IMG/VR virus record: IMGVR_UViG_3300042389_001478 | Span: 124,001-188,000 of that record | Length of the DNA stretch: 64,000 bases | Strand: one strand, 5' to 3' | From: a virus | Part shown: positions 8,780 through 17,934 of the stretch, piece by piece | How positions within the stretch are numbered: position 1 is the stretch's first letter | Layout of the letters: every line of letters starts with the position of its first letter | Notes under the pieces: model-generated | Seen by the model: the letters and a program-made list of their open reading frames with translations, nothing else | What the model was told of the DNA's origin: nothing | Database searches by the model: none | Translations under genes and position numbers: made by a program

Positions 8780-10579
8780 TTAATATAGTTCATAGAATTG
8801 ATCTAAAGAAATAATATTGAGTATCTCTTGTCGATTATTATCAAAATATTCCCAATTATTTACTATTTCTTCAATCTTTAAAGCATCATATGTTTTCTGT
8901 GATCCGGGACGTACTACGCCAACTCCCCAGTCGGTATCAATAACACTAACTGTTAGATCCGGTCTTGTGCATCTTAGTTTGGCTATAGATTTCCAAACAT
9001 CTCCATTCCATAGTCCTGTAACGCGAGGTATTAGCTGTAGTTCATATTCTGGTGGATTACAATCATGAACAATAATAGTTCCATTCTGATTCAAGTGCTT
9101 AATAGAGTTGATTATGTCCTTATCTACCTGTATTGAATTATGCAATCCGTCTACAAAAATAATATCATATTTCTGGTTTTCGGGTATTGATGAAAAAAAT
9201 TTATCAGAAGACATGCGGTAGTTGATTTCCGGAACAAAGATTCCACCCACCTCAGACCCAGGAGATGGATCAACGCCGTCTTTGTGAGGGATTTCAATTT
9301 GACGAATGCACAAGCCATCATTAACGCCAATTTCTAAATATCTGGTATATTGATTTTTTTTAATCAAATAGTTTATTATATCCCATCTTTGTGTGCCAAC
9401 CCTATTAAGGTATTTCTCGATTGTATATTTTTTACCCACTTTTTGTTTTTCTATTGTACTCAAACTATTAATCTTAAATAATAAATTATTTATTTTATAT
9501 AATCCAATTTTATTAATTTTATGAATAATTTTTTGTATATTCTTAATGTTTTCTATATCTTCTGGATCAACTTTCTCGCAGTCTATCATCACTATGTTAG
9601 TGGTCTGATTTGATTGCAAATAATTAATATCTGTATGTAGTTTATTTTTAAGGATTATTTTTGTATTTAATTGTTCCTTGTTGATATATTCATCAATAAG
9701 TTTTGTAGCATATGGGTCGTCTATAGAAATATTTTGTGCGAACGGCTCCAAAAATGAGATGGATTCAAGAGAGCAATTTTTAGCAACTATTGAAACGTCG
9801 TATGTGGAATCTTCTGTTATAGAGCCCCATTTTCTTATATAGTTTCTAATGCTTTGATTTTCTATTTTTTCAGTACTGTCTTTGTACTCTTCAGAAAACC
9901 TAGAGGTTTTTGATATGAAATGATAACACAGAGAGTCCGAGCAAGTAAAGCAACTGATATTTTCCAGCATCTTTAATCTTTTAATAAGATCGTCGTCTTC
10001 TCGAAAAAACGGAGAAAAAAGATTATCAAATCCATCTATATGTAAAAACACTTTCCTGGATAAAGCCATAAAAAAGGTAATACCCGGCTCTGTTTTGTCT
10101 TTATCCTTTTCTATGGTAGATTTTGCAAACTGTTCGAATTTTGTTCTATTAAAAGTTGTTAGAGTATCTCCACAGTCGTAAATAATTTTTCCTGGTCTTG
10201 AATGATGTCCAAAAAGAGGATGCTCTATAGTAGTATATGATACAACATTGTTGGGGGTCAAATGTTTTGATAAATTTTCTAAAAAACTAGAATATAAAAT
10301 AATATCATTGTGTAAAAAAACTATGTATTCTTTTGTTGCTATCTGAACAGCTTTATTATATGTGTCAGAAAAAGATTTAGACTTATCATTGGCATAGAAT
10401 ATTTTTACATTAAAATCCGAAAGAGAGATTTTTTCTAGCCACTCGTTAGTTCCATCTGTGGAGTCATAGCTAGCAAAACATATCTCAGTATCTGGATAAA
10501 GATTTCTTGTTGTTGTATAGAATGACTCTGTGTATTCAAGGTTATTTTTTATAGCAACTAATAAAGAAATATTATTCAT
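8780..10579 (-). CDS. Fusion of family 2 glycosyltransferase and class I methyltransferase
   Basis: 599 residues with two enzymatic halves. Residues 1-240 form a GT-A glycosyltransferase: opening strand ISLLVAIKN, the metal-site segment EYIVFLHNDI near 84-93 and FREDDDLIKR near 192-201. After a poorly conserved linker, residues about 398-560 form a Rossmann methyltransferase-like domain with YLEIGVNDG (414-422), YDIIFVDGLH and GTIIVHDCNPP, the pattern of the Methyltransf_24 group. A sugar transferred by one half and methylated by the other is an attractive inference for a modified surface or fibre glycan. The gene lies 3 bases from the next glycosyltransferase. Confidence 0.8.
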   Translation of the reverse strand: MNNISLLVAIKNNLEYTESFYTTTRNLYPDTEICFASYDSTDGTNEWLEKISLSDFNVKIFYANDKSKSFSDTYNKAVQIATKEYIVFLHNDIILYSSFLENLSKHLTPNNVVSYTTIEHPLFGHHSRPGKIIYDCGDTLTTFNRTKFEQFAKSTIEKDKDKTEPGITFFMALSRKVFLHIDGFDNLFSPFFREDDDLIKRLKMLENISCFTCSDSLCYHFISKTSRFSEEYKDSTEKIENQSIRNYIRKWGSITEDSTYDVSIVAKNCSLESISFLEPFAQNISIDDPYATKLIDEYINKEQLNTKIILKNKLHTDINYLQSNQTTNIVMIDCEKVDPEDIENIKNIQKIIHKINKIGLYKINNLLFKINSLSTIEKQKVGKKYTIEKYLNRVGTQRWDIINYLIKKNQYTRYLEIGVNDGLCIRQIEIPHKDGVDPSPGSEVGGIFVPEINYRMSSDKFFSSIPENQKYDIIFVDGLHNSIQVDKDIINSIKHLNQNGTIIVHDCNPPEYELQLIPRVTGLWNGDVWKSIAKLRCTRPDLTVSVIDTDWGVGVVRPGSQKTYDALKIEEIVNNWEYFDNNRQEILNIISLDQFYELY

Positions 10580-10582
10580 GAC

Positions 10583-11212
10583 TTATTTGATCTGATCATA
10601 TAAAGTATTTTGTAGTCTTTGTTTATCTATGTGTTTTTTATGTAAAATAGCAACTTTGCCATCATCGGAGATGACTGCGCTAGATTTGAAGCCTACTAGG
10701 TGCTCGTGTACAGGGCCCATCCATTGTATTTCTCCATTATTCTTATAGATTCTGGGTTGATAATCTGGCCAGTTTACCCAACCTCTCTCATTAACGTTCC
10801 ATGACCATTTTTTAATATCTTCTTCTGTTAATCCATCAACAATATTAATACGTGGAAGATAATATAAATCTATATCATTGCAAGCTATCTCTTTTCTTAA
10901 TGCCTGAATAGCATCCAAATGCATTTCTTCATCAGCATCAAAATTAAAAATATATGGCTGAGATGCTTGGCTAGTCATATAGTTTTTAAGTTCAGCAAAA
11001 TTATTTTTAAAATGGAAAGTGCTGTATTTATTAGAGTATCTCTGGCAAATTTCTTCTATAAGCTTATAATTGTCTGTTTCTTTTTCGGATTCGTCTCTGT
11101 ATGTTTGAATAATGACTAGTTCATCATTATCTTTTTTAGCACCATTAAGTAGCGTTATTAGCTTGATAATCTCTTTGGTTTCATTATATACTGTAACACA
11201 ATATGAGATCAT
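10583..11212 (-). CDS. Family 2 glycosyltransferase
   Basis: 209 residues with the GT-A start SYCVTVYNETKEII and a DxD-like metal site in YIFNFDADEEMH. The later IYKNNGEIQWMGPVHEHLVG is typical of bacterial GT2 enzymes of the WaaE/KdtX sort (R-x-F/Y-x-N ... W-x-G-x-V-H-E). It should transfer a sugar from a nucleotide donor. It overlaps the dCMP deaminase gene by 4 bases and is followed by the glycosyltransferase-methyltransferase fusion. Confidence 0.88.
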   Translation of the reverse strand: MISYCVTVYNETKEIIKLITLLNGAKKDNDELVIIQTYRDESEKETDNYKLIEEICQRYSNKYSTFHFKNNFAELKNYMTSQASQPYIFNFDADEEMHLDAIQALRKEIACNDIDLYYLPRINIVDGLTEEDIKKWSWNVNERGWVNWPDYQPRIYKNNGEIQWMGPVHEHLVGFKSSAVISDDGKVAILHKKHIDKQRLQNTLYDQIK

Positions 11213-11670
11213 ATTTTAATATTCCTAATCCATGATAAATCTGGGTCAATATATTCTATATTAATTCCGCTCATTTGTATGAACAAGTGGAATCTTTTTT
11301 GGTGTTCATCATCAAACAGATGAGTTCCGTGGTTTTTCCTCATAAATACTTTGGTAATGCCTTCTTGCCATAGAGCCATGATACAATCATTGCAGCATTG
11401 ACCAGTAACATATGCTATTCCATTTTCTGGTCTTATGGCGCAGTTTGAGAGGGCGTTCCTTTCCGCATGAATCATCCAAGGGTATTTATCTGGTCTGGTA
11501 TTTGGTAACTTGGTATCGTCTAATCCTTTTGGGAATCCATTATATCCTACTCCCAAGATCCTGTTCATGGAATCGGTTATAACACATCCATGTTGTGTTT
11601 GTATGTCGTGGCTACGAGCCGATATGGCGTGCGCCAGTCCTATAAAGTATTCCTGCCAGTTTGGTCTCAT
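11209..11670 (-). CDS. dCMP deaminase
   Basis: I start at the ATG at 11670 (MRPNWQEYFIGLAHAIS), since the frame upstream opens only with a TTG and is not family-like. Zinc-site motifs are MIHAERNAL (His-Ala-Glu) and TGQCCNDCIMALWQEGI (the C-x-x-C). The Asn-Gly-Phe-Pro stretch (VGYNGFPKG) is typical of deoxycytidylate deaminases. It converts dCMP to dUMP for dTTP synthesis, complementing dUTPase and ribonucleotide reductase. About 153 residues, the normal family size. The Shine-Dalgarno is weak. Confidence 0.92.
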   Translation of the reverse strand: MRPNWQEYFIGLAHAISARSHDIQTQHGCVITDSMNRILGVGYNGFPKGLDDTKLPNTRPDKYPWMIHAERNALSNCAIRPENGIAYVTGQCCNDCIMALWQEGITKVFMRKNHGTHLFDDEHQKRFHLFIQMSGINIEYIDPDLSWIRNIKI

Positions 11671-11711
11671 GGAATATGATAGCGAGGCCAATGAACAAAG
11701 CAAGCGGATCT

Positions 11712-14700
11712 TTAATTATATGTAGGGTCTGGACATGTATTATCAGTGATTTTATCTCCAGCAATTATTCCATAATTACAAGAACCAGACATTAGTATTG
11801 CATCAGAGTTGATATTTCCAATATTATTACTATTAACAAAAATTGTCTTCTCATTAATAGTTCCTAGTTCTTCTATCAGTAGATATGATTTACTTCGTGT
11901 GGTTTTTTCGGTAGTATTGGTATATTCATTATAGTAGTAGGCTGTAATTGATTCTGGATACAAAGGAAATGGAGGAAGATAAATTACGCGCTCGGTTCGT
12001 ATAGCTTCGTATGTTTGTCCATTATAAGGATTCACTCGTTGTTCCATTGGCTTTTCATTGACAGAATCAACAAATACTGATTCTTTGTTTATGTAGTAAA
12101 AATTATTAGAGCTATAAAATAAAGCCGGGGTATTGACATTCCCTTTATTGATTGAATTATAAAAAATAGCTCCAAATGTACGAAGAGGTACAGAATCAGG
12201 AATATCTTGTTCTATAAAATAATGTTCTGTAAAATAATTACTAGATAAAGATATATTGGTATTGTTTATGCTGCCAAAATTAATAGAGTCAGAAAAAATA
12301 GCAACATTATTAATGCTTCCATTGACGGCATTAATAGAATTATTGTGTAAGACTGCCGATCCAAAGACTGAACCAAAATTGATGCTGTTGTTGAAATCAC
12401 AATTATTTCTTATGATACCACCAAAATTATTTGAAGAATTGAAAATTCCGCTACCACTAATAGTGTCGCCAGTTCTTATATTGCCCTTGAAACCTTCCGG
12501 TTCTATATTATCGGATATCCTAAATATCCAAGGATCAAAAGAATCAGATACGGACTCAAAGTAATCAAACGGTTCTGGTGCTGTAAGATCGTGGGGGTCA
12601 ACGTATGCGGGATGTTTTACAGCAGAATCAAAAAAAGCAAATGAGAAGTAGTTAGAGCTGTTAAATTCAGCATTGCCTCTAATGGAGGTTCCTATACAAG
12701 TTCCATTATTCATAAGTAAATTGCCACCAATATCGCCAGCATTGTCTGAATTAATAAAGGTTGCATTTGAACCAATAGGACCAAAATTAATAGAACGATT
12801 AGAAAACATACCACTATTATTAATTGTGCTATAATTAATAGAATGATTAAAAATGCTATATATATTTAATAAGCCGTTATTTTCAGAATTAATAAAAGAT
12901 ATTTCTGTTATACTAGGCAGGTCTACGCTTGAGCCGTTACACGCTATAGATGTGCTGGGTATTGGGCCGGAGGTTAAATTACCATAGTTGAAAGACGTAT
13001 TAAAATTAGCAAAAGACATTGATCCATAATTTGTGCTCTTTGTAAAACTTGCTCCTCCTTGTATAGCGCCATAATTAACACATCCTGAGCCATCCCCAGA
13101 AGTTGCTCCGTTGAAGATGGCTGTTGTGTGTGAGTTTGGTATTGGAGGATATGTTTTTAATGACCCATAGTTCACAAAACGACCCTCAAATTCATATCTA
13201 AAGTATCCTGCGCAATTCCCATAGTTTATGCCACTATCTTTAAAATATAGAGACGGAGGAACTGAAAAATCAAAATAGTTGTTACTATTAGTAATACTAC
13301 AATAAAACGATCCAATATAATATTGATTTAAAATTTGGTCTGAATAAAATTCTTTAGTTAAAAAATTTATTCCAGTGACAAAAATCCCACTAGAAGTAAA
13401 ATTCACAGGATAATCAATAGAAAGAGATGGTCTTAGATTATACCATTGTAAATTACCTCTATTTATAGCATAGTCATTAATATATATTAAAGTATTAATT
13501 AAATTAGCTTTATTTTCAGCATTATTATTAAGACTAATTTTTCTAATGCCAAATGTTAAATCTGGATTATTGCCTGACTTCCATGGTCTTCTCAGAGTTC
13601 CTAGATTAGTAGAGCCATTATAAAAAGATCCTGTTGTAAAAATTATTCCATTGGTTCCATTGGATGATGAATGGAAAAATACGCCGGTTTCTAAAAATCC
13701 ATTATTGTTTGAGTTATTAAGAAAACTACAGTGAATGCCGGTGGACGATATGTCATTTAATGATGAATCATAAAAATATGCTTTGCTAACATAAGCTTTA
13801 TTAATTGATTGATTATAAAATTTATATTTAGCGGTATCCGATGGGGGCTGTGATAAAACCCCAAAATTGATACTATTTCCAAGGAAATTATAGTCACAGT
13901 TTCCAGTTTCCGAAGCATAATTGATAGAATTACCAGTAAAGCTTGCTTGATAAAAAGTTAAAGAATTAATTGAATTAATAGACTTATCGTAGCATGACAA
14001 GTAATTACATTGGCTACCAGAGTTAATGCTTGTGCCAAAAAATTGCGCAGCACCTCCTGATCCATTTATATTTTGACTTTTGTTGTCGAATCTAGCATAG
14101 CCAAATAAACCGGTTAAATTACTAGATGTTTGATTGAAAAATAAAGCCTCTCCAGAACCTGTTGTTCGGTTGGATGATGAGTCATAAAATAGTCCGGTCT
14201 CATAAATTTTTCCAAAATTAATTGATTTGCCATAAAATTTACCAAAAGATATATTTCCGTTGTTAATACTATTATCATGTAAAATTCCGCTGTAGATGGT
14301 GCCATTATTAATAGCTGTATTATTTAAATTTACAAGCGCAGAATTAATATAGGTTATAGAATTTTCTATATAATTAGATATATCTTTTTGGTTGATACTG
14401 GATTGATTAAAAGATATAATTCCAGTTGATATTAGTGTCCCATTATTCTGAGAGTTGCCATTAAAATTAATAAAGGAGGATTTACATTTTCCTCCGTCTG
14501 AGTGCATAGAGTTAGAAGAAAAATTTGTTACATCAGAAAGAATAGTAAAAAAATTAATACATCCAAGACCTAGTTCGGCTAAATTTCCAGAAATATATCC
14601 TAGGTTTATAGAATTAGATTTTAATGAACATTGTGGTCCAAATAAATACCCATTATTGATAGACCCACTAGCAAGGATAGAGACGCCAGTTACAAGCCCA

Positions 14701-15698
14701 TTGTTAGTAGAACCAATAAATGTTGAATTATTAATTATGCCATTTGTATTATTAGATGAATACCAAAAACTACTATCTCCTGAAACTTGTCCCTCGTTTA
14801 TTGAGCTTACAGTAAATTCAGAATTATTAAAAACTATACCGCTGTTTATGGCCCAACCAGAAAAAAGAGCATTGCCAGAGACAATCCCACAATTTATAGC
14901 GCCATCAATAAATGAGCTATTTCCAATAATAGTTCCAGAGTTTATGCTTGACGATCCTGAAAATATTGGACTGCCATATATTTTGCCATAGTTTGTAGCA
15001 TCGGTGAAAAATCCCGAATTTAAAGTAAGTGTAGCCATATTAATTGCTCCACTATCAAAAACAAAAGATCCATTGCCGGTACCATTAATTATGCCGCTGT
15101 GGACTATAAAATTCCCATTTAGTGTCGTTTGATCAGTAAGAAATTGACATGAATCTAATATGCCTGAAACAGCTTTAATAGTTGGTATATATTTATTATC
15201 TGAAGTATCATCAAAGACTTTGATAATAGTTGTATTATTTAAATTAATAAATTGAGATTTTAAATAACAAGTATCAAAAGTAGCAAATTTACTATATATT
15301 CCTGTGCCCAAAAGAGAAGAAGAGGACATATCAATAAGTCTTGCTGTTGATCCACTGTTCATAGATAGTTCAGTAAAAGACCATTTGCAGGCTGTGTTAT
15401 TTTCCCAATGAGAGCAAGTAATATTTTTAGCAATATTTACTTTCGAGGCCTTTAGATTTTCACAATAAAAATCCGCTCTAGTATTTGGCGCTATCTGTCC
15501 TTCATTAATAATAACATCCAGATCTTTACAGTCCATGTATGAAATTTGTCGAAAACAGCCGTTTTTAACAATATTGTATATATAATGGCTATTTAGTATG
15601 TTAACATCTTCTGTAGCATTGATAGGCACTCTATTAGCGCGTATGCTCAGCTTTGAATCATAGTACCAAGAATTTCTATCACACCAATCATTTGTCAT
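11712..15698 (-). CDS. Giant Asn/Ser/Gly/Ile repeat protein, probable beta-solenoid fibre or adhesin
   Basis: 1328 residues. After a non-repetitive N-terminal part of roughly 130-180 residues with several cysteines, nearly the whole protein consists of degenerate units of about 15-18 residues built on S-I-N-x-G-x-I/V-x-G-x-x-x-F, for example SINSGTIIGNSSFIDG and AINCGIVSGNALFSGW. Regular hydrophobic positions with Asn-x-Gly turns suggest a right- or left-handed beta-solenoid. A loop near 12590-12530 carries a charged insert. The gene starts 4 bases after a papain-fold gene, in a region of fibre-type genes. A receptor-binding fibre, virion surface protein or secreted adhesin are all possible. 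No enzymatic motif. Confidence 0.75.
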   Translation of the reverse strand: MTNDWCDRNSWYYDSKLSIRANRVPINATEDVNILNSHYIYNIVKNGCFRQISYMDCKDLDVIINEGQIAPNTRADFYCENLKASKVNIAKNITCSHWENNTACKWSFTELSMNSGSTARLIDMSSSSLLGTGIYSKFATFDTCYLKSQFINLNNTTIIKVFDDTSDNKYIPTIKAVSGILDSCQFLTDQTTLNGNFIVHSGIINGTGNGSFVFDSGAINMATLTLNSGFFTDATNYGKIYGSPIFSGSSSINSGTIIGNSSFIDGAINCGIVSGNALFSGWAINSGIVFNNSEFTVSSINEGQVSGDSSFWYSSNNTNGIINNSTFIGSTNNGLVTGVSILASGSINNGYLFGPQCSLKSNSINLGYISGNLAELGLGCINFFTILSDVTNFSSNSMHSDGGKCKSSFINFNGNSQNNGTLISTGIISFNQSSINQKDISNYIENSITYINSALVNLNNTAINNGTIYSGILHDNSINNGNISFGKFYGKSINFGKIYETGLFYDSSSNRTTGSGEALFFNQTSSNLTGLFGYARFDNKSQNINGSGGAAQFFGTSINSGSQCNYLSCYDKSINSINSLTFYQASFTGNSINYASETGNCDYNFLGNSINFGVLSQPPSDTAKYKFYNQSINKAYVSKAYFYDSSLNDISSTGIHCSFLNNSNNNGFLETGVFFHSSSNGTNGIIFTTGSFYNGSTNLGTLRRPWKSGNNPDLTFGIRKISLNNNAENKANLINTLIYINDYAINRGNLQWYNLRPSLSIDYPVNFTSSGIFVTGINFLTKEFYSDQILNQYYIGSFYCSITNSNNYFDFSVPPSLYFKDSGINYGNCAGYFRYEFEGRFVNYGSLKTYPPIPNSHTTAIFNGATSGDGSGCVNYGAIQGGASFTKSTNYGSMSFANFNTSFNYGNLTSGPIPSTSIACNGSSVDLPSITEISFINSENNGLLNIYSIFNHSINYSTINNSGMFSNRSINFGPIGSNATFINSDNAGDIGGNLLMNNGTCIGTSIRGNAEFNSSNYFSFAFFDSAVKHPAYVDPHDLTAPEPFDYFESVSDSFDPWIFRISDNIEPEGFKGNIRTGDTISGSGIFNSSNNFGGIIRNNCDFNNSINFGSVFGSAVLHNNSINAVNGSINNVAIFSDSINFGSINNTNISLSSNYFTEHYFIEQDIPDSVPLRTFGAIFYNSINKGNVNTPALFYSSNNFYYINKESVFVDSVNEKPMEQRVNPYNGQTYEAIRTERVIYLPPFPLYPESITAYYYNEYTNTTEKTTRSKSYLLIEELGTINEKTIFVNSNNIGNINSDAILMSGSCNYGIIAGDKITDNTCPDPTYN

Positions 15699-15701
15699 AT
15701 T

Positions 15702-17258
15702 TTACTCTCTAAAATATAGTTCAGAGGTTTTATCTAATGATTTCTTATTATTTATTGGCAAAAACTGCTTATAGTTCAATGTTCTTTTTGGAAAACCTTC
15801 TTGAGTTGATATGGCAAAAACCATTCCAAAAGCCCGTTGTCTTTCTGTACACTCAAACGGAGTGCAGCTGGTGTCGTCTCCATCTGGTACACAGCTTTTA
15901 TAAATATCGGGAAAGTAGCATGGTGGAGGACAGAATCTTTCTCTACACCCCTTAAAGCTTGGAGTTTGATTAAAAGTTATCATTGATCGTAAATGGCTTT
16001 CGGTTACTAAAAAACTTCCTTTTGGTATTGGTCCCCAAAATGGGTCGCCGCCGCTGTTCCATTCTCCCCAGCTATTTGCTAGTAAATAAACACATTCTGG
16101 ATATTGTATTTTAGTATCATCATAACCTATTATAGAATAGGAATGATACCAAATTCTATCAGGATAACTTAGCCCAGTAGAATCACGATAGTCCGGAAAG
16201 CCTACATTTGTCATTAATACTATCCCATATCCATTATAGATCAAGTCTTTAATAATAGCAATATTTTTATTCATAATGTCGTAGTTGATCATCGAAATAG
16301 TACGACAGCGTTCTATTTTTGCGATTGGATTTGATTGTGGTAAAATAGTGTCGTTTGTATAGTCATATCCATTAATACTTTGAAAATATTGTAAGAATAG
16401 ATCATCTCTACATCCATAAAAATTAGGACCACTATTATCTATAAAGTTACCATACCCACCATAGCTTTTTCTCTTTAAGATTCCTATATGCTTAAGTTTT
16501 TTACCCACAAATCCGCTTGATTGATTGCCGCTAAAATAGTTATCATCCGATGGTATCCAAAATGAAAACTCGTCTCTGTTTGTGATTATCCCCCCGCAAC
16601 ATTCATTGATGCGTTTTTCACAACTTCCACCGTCGTTACAACATGGATCGTTTTGATCTGGCGGGTCAGAAGTACACTCTCCGCAACTTCTGCATTTTGG
16701 ACGCTCTTCACCCGGTAATTTGACGCATCCGTGAGCTGTTCCAGCAGCACCAAAAGGTGGATTAGGTAAGCATGATTTCATGATGCCGCAGCCGGTAGCT
16801 CTAGATTTGGCGGTGGTTTCTGGCACCAAGTCCGGACCCAGAACCATTAAACAATCTACCAATGAGTTTCCTCCGAAATGTTCTAGGGGCTCTGGTGCTG
16901 TTCTGCTTTCCCAAGCCAAATAGTTTTTAGTTATTTCAATATCACAAGCTCTTGTAATATCAACAGCATTTCTAGTGGCGTGAGAAGATCCACTACTAGT
17001 TGCTGGCTGAATTTCCCTAAAAGCCTCAGCGTCTATTCTGCATAAAAATTTATATGGTATCCCAATACGCTGGCTTCCAGTTCCTTTGATAGTAGAAATA
17101 TGAGGAGCAGAGTCAATACAAGGATACTTAAGATGCTCTAGAAACTTAATGAGCCTTGGGAGATTATAGGGAGTTCCAAATCCAATTTCTCCATACTCGA
17201 AATCACTAGTGCATGGTCCTAGCGTATAGGATAGATAAAGTTCTCTGGGAGTAAGCAT
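15702..17258 (-). CDS. Papain-fold (C1-like) protein lacking the catalytic Cys
   Basis: 518 residues, a larger paralogue of the gene at 20673-21596. The two share the opening (LTPRELYLSY versus LSPKELYDNY), SHxTRNA-D, the histidine strand (HSYSIIGYDD here) and NSWGxWxxGGxPxWGPIPxGSF. At the position of the nucleophile, where the paralogue has GDCVSHGTRN, this protein reads SSGSSHATRN: the Cys is Gly (residue 90). A Cys-rich insert near residues 170-225 (with CRSCGEC and DPCCNDGG) may bind metal or form disulphides. Likely a non-catalytic binding domain or a structural virion protein, paired with the giant repeat protein downstream. Confidence 0.82.
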   Translation of the reverse strand: MLTPRELYLSYTLGPCTSDFEYGEIGFGTPYNLPRLIKFLEHLKYPCIDSAPHISTIKGTGSQRIGIPYKFLCRIDAEAFREIQPATSSGSSHATRNAVDITRACDIEITKNYLAWESRTAPEPLEHFGGNSLVDCLMVLGPDLVPETTAKSRATGCGIMKSCLPNPPFGAAGTAHGCVKLPGEERPKCRSCGECTSDPPDQNDPCCNDGGSCEKRINECCGGIITNRDEFSFWIPSDDNYFSGNQSSGFVGKKLKHIGILKRKSYGGYGNFIDNSGPNFYGCRDDLFLQYFQSINGYDYTNDTILPQSNPIAKIERCRTISMINYDIMNKNIAIIKDLIYNGYGIVLMTNVGFPDYRDSTGLSYPDRIWYHSYSIIGYDDTKIQYPECVYLLANSWGEWNSGGDPFWGPIPKGSFLVTESHLRSMITFNQTPSFKGCRERFCPPPCYFPDIYKSCVPDGDDTSCTPFECTERQRAFGMVFAISTQEGFPKRTLNYKQFLPINNKKSLDKTSELYFRE

Positions 17259-17259
17259 A

Positions 17260-17511
17260 TCATTTTGATGTTACTAATTTATTGTATAACACCAAAGATA
17301 TGACTGCCCCAATCACACCAGCGAATATACCGGCTGGACTTACTGTGCTATATTCACCGATCATATAAAGTAATGCTCCTCCCATATAAGAGCCTGCTAC
17401 TCCTAATGCTACGGTTTTGATAAATCCAAAGTTTTCTTCTCCAGGAACTAAGCTTTTGGCGATACTTCCCACAAATAAACCATAAACACCCCACACTAAA
17501 ATATTAAACAT
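17260..17511 (-). CDS. GlsB/YeaQ/YmgE-family small membrane protein
   Basis: 83 residues with three hydrophobic helices and the family pattern: GLFVGSIAKSLVPGEENFGF, then LGVAGSYMGGALLY, then AGIFAGVIGAVISLVLYNKL. These transglycosylase-associated proteins sit in the bacterial inner membrane and are linked to envelope stress; their biochemical role is not established. In a phage an effect on the host envelope or on lysis is conceivable. It overlaps the upstream membrane-protein gene by 8 bases. Confidence 0.9.
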   Translation of the reverse strand: MFNILVWGVYGLFVGSIAKSLVPGEENFGFIKTVALGVAGSYMGGALLYMIGEYSTVSPAGIFAGVIGAVISLVLYNKLVTSK

Positions 17512-17899
17512 TGGCTGCCTCCACTAAGGTAATAACTTCATCCTCCGTGAGAATTTCTCCTGTATCTAACAGAGCAGATAGAATTGCAAAAGAATACTTA
17601 TTATAGTCTTCTCTGCTCATCTCTTTTCTTAGAATTTTCTTAATTCTCATTTTTGTAAACCATCCACGTTTTTGGCTAAATGTTTTAACTTGTTCTCCAT
17701 ATAGATTATACTTATCGGCTTGTGTTGAGGAAGCTGATAATTTATTCTTATTACATTCTTGTAATATTCTTATACAAGTTAGTATTATACTAATAATCAT
17801 CAGAATAGTTACTATTGCAAAGCCGTAATTATCTTCTTTGGGTACGCTGGATTTTTCTAAAACTTTTATTGCTATAGATTTAAGTTTTTCGTTATTCAT
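17504..17899 (-). CDS. Single-pass membrane protein, unknown
   Basis: 131 residues. A short helical N-terminus is followed by one clear membrane helix (FAIVTILMIISIILTCIRI, about residues 27-45), then a basic, helical cytoplasmic-type region (KTFSQKRGWFTKMRIKKILRK) and a C-terminal helix with acidic residues. Not recognised. The stop overlaps the start of the GlsB-like gene, so the two membrane proteins are coupled and may act together. Confidence 0.75.
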   Translation of the reverse strand: MNNEKLKSIAIKVLEKSSVPKEDNYGFAIVTILMIISIILTCIRILQECNKNKLSASSTQADKYNLYGEQVKTFSQKRGWFTKMRIKKILRKEMSREDYNKYSFAILSALLDTGEILTEDEVITLVEAANV

Positions 17900-17934
17900 G
17901 TAGCACCTTTTAAATAGTTAATTTTTAAAAAAGT

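Noticed and set aside
14455-14991. Plus-strand open frame of 178 codons inside the giant repeat gene
   Set aside because: The repeats on the minus strand create long open antisense frames rich in Pro and Leu; no start signal or family match.
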